DNA from: CALBRZ01 sp964511065
GTDB lineage: Bacteria; Planctomycetota; Planctomycetia; Pirellulales; S012-138
Assembly (NCBI GenBank): GCA_964511065.1
Contig: CAZEEG010000001.1
Coordinates: 1 to 64,000, forward strand
Length of the DNA stretch: 64,000 nt
Direction: 5' to 3'
The notes beneath the pieces are model-generated. The model saw only the letters and a list, made by a program, of their open reading frames with translations. It did no database searches and had not been told where the DNA came from. The position numbers and the translations under genes are program-made. Below, in pieces: positions 63,713 to 64,000 of the stretch. Each line of letters begins with the position of its first letter. The stretch's first letter is position 1.

Positions 63713-64000
63713 ATGCTGGTGCATGCGTATCTCAACTTCGACGGCCGCACCGAAGAAGCCCTGGAGTTCTACCGCCAGGCACTGGGGGCCGAGGTGCAAA
63801 TGATGCTGCGGATGGGCGAAGGCCCCGCCGAGTACGAAGTGCCGCCCGAGCAGAAGAACCAGATCATGCATGCGTCGTTCCGAGTGGGCGAGACGCAGAT
63901 CATGGCTTCAGACTGCCACGGCCAAGGCGCCCCCAAGTTTGAAGGGTTCTCGCTGTCGATCACGGCCGATGACGGCGACCAGGCCGTCAGGCTGTTCAAC
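63713..64000 (+). CDS. VOC-superfamily (PhnB-like) protein, C-terminus beyond window
   Basis: The visible 96 codons start at the ATG at 63713 and run to the window edge. HAYLNFDGRTEEALEFYRQA is the first PhnB-type beta-alpha module, and the EGPAEYEVPPEQKNQIMHAS segment follows. It resembles the bacterial PhnB/YjdN-like glyoxalase group. It lies 154 nt after the DoxX gene on the same strand and may be in the TetR-controlled unit. Confidence 0.9.
   Translation, partial: MLVHAYLNFDGRTEEALEFYRQALGAEVQMMLRMGEGPAEYEVPPEQKNQIMHASFRVGETQIMASDCHGQGAPKFEGFSLSITADDGDQAVRLFN

Noticed and set aside
1..64000. tRNA, rRNA, CRISPR array or insertion sequence
   Set aside because: I looked for T-loop words, spaced direct repeats and transposase motifs and saw none that held up.

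Overview
The window is GC-rich chromosomal DNA from a planctomycete, most likely in or near the order Pirellulales. The evidence is the combination of two Tat-exported DUF1501 proteins, a cytochrome-containing DUF1549/DUF1553 (PSD1) protein with an embedded LamG domain, a DUF1559 pilin-like protein, a sulfatase, several HEAT-repeat and PQQ-propeller proteins, a large Ser/Thr kinase, loosely packed genes and long leader regions. Shine-Dalgarno sequences are often weak or absent. There are two runs of 100 N (18736-18835 and 39841-39940), so this is a scaffolded draft assembly. I saw no rRNA, tRNA, CRISPR array, insertion sequence or prophage.

Layout. 1-5064: a truncated DUF1559 protein, a DUF1501 protein overlapping ubiE, and pyrophosphate-dependent phosphofructokinase (pfp), all on the minus strand. 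5752-7894: a small planctomycete hypothetical protein and citrate synthase, divergently transcribed. 8549-13144: a compact three-gene plus-strand cluster with a squalene-hopene-cyclase-like enzyme, a DUF116/polyprenyl-diphosphate-synthase fusion and a SAM methyltransferase. An FAD oxidoreductase follows. 16242-20013: a large HTTM/DCC/MORN-like membrane protein cut by an assembly gap, then three tandem TatA-family genes and a clear terminator. 20459-30000: a duplicated amidohydrolase, ROK kinase, SIS isomerase, transglutaminase-like protein, aquaporin-family channel and PQQ propeller protein. 30618-37872: a multi-pass Ser/Thr kinase, FabZ-like dehydratase, ComB-like phosphatase, two small conserved proteins, a lipoprotein-like protein, a CoA-binding protein and MogA. 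38374-46170: AI-2E-type permease, VOC protein, peptide deformylase, HisG, HisE and the PSD1 protein. 46463-54030: a sugar-phosphate isomerase-like Tat protein, sulfatase, SDR, a cysteine-less thioredoxin-fold protein and an FlgI-like lipoprotein. 54253-64000: Smc, a HEAT protein, a second DUF1501 protein, a thioesterase, a divergent TetR/DoxX pair with repeated operator-like elements, and a truncated VOC protein.

Most genes are housekeeping (TCA cycle, glycolysis, histidine, quinone methylation, protein maturation, chromosome structure) mixed with the planctomycete degradative and exported repertoire. The most unusual unit is the terpenoid cluster at 8549-13144. It pairs a prenyl-chain synthase carrying a cysteine-rich DUF116 domain with a class II triterpene-type cyclase of divergent sequence and a methyltransferase, with no squalene synthase nearby. 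It looks like a dedicated pathway to a modified cyclic polyprenoid. The tandem TatA genes fit a genome with many Tat-exported proteins, three of which (two DUF1501 proteins and the isomerase-like protein) lie in this window.
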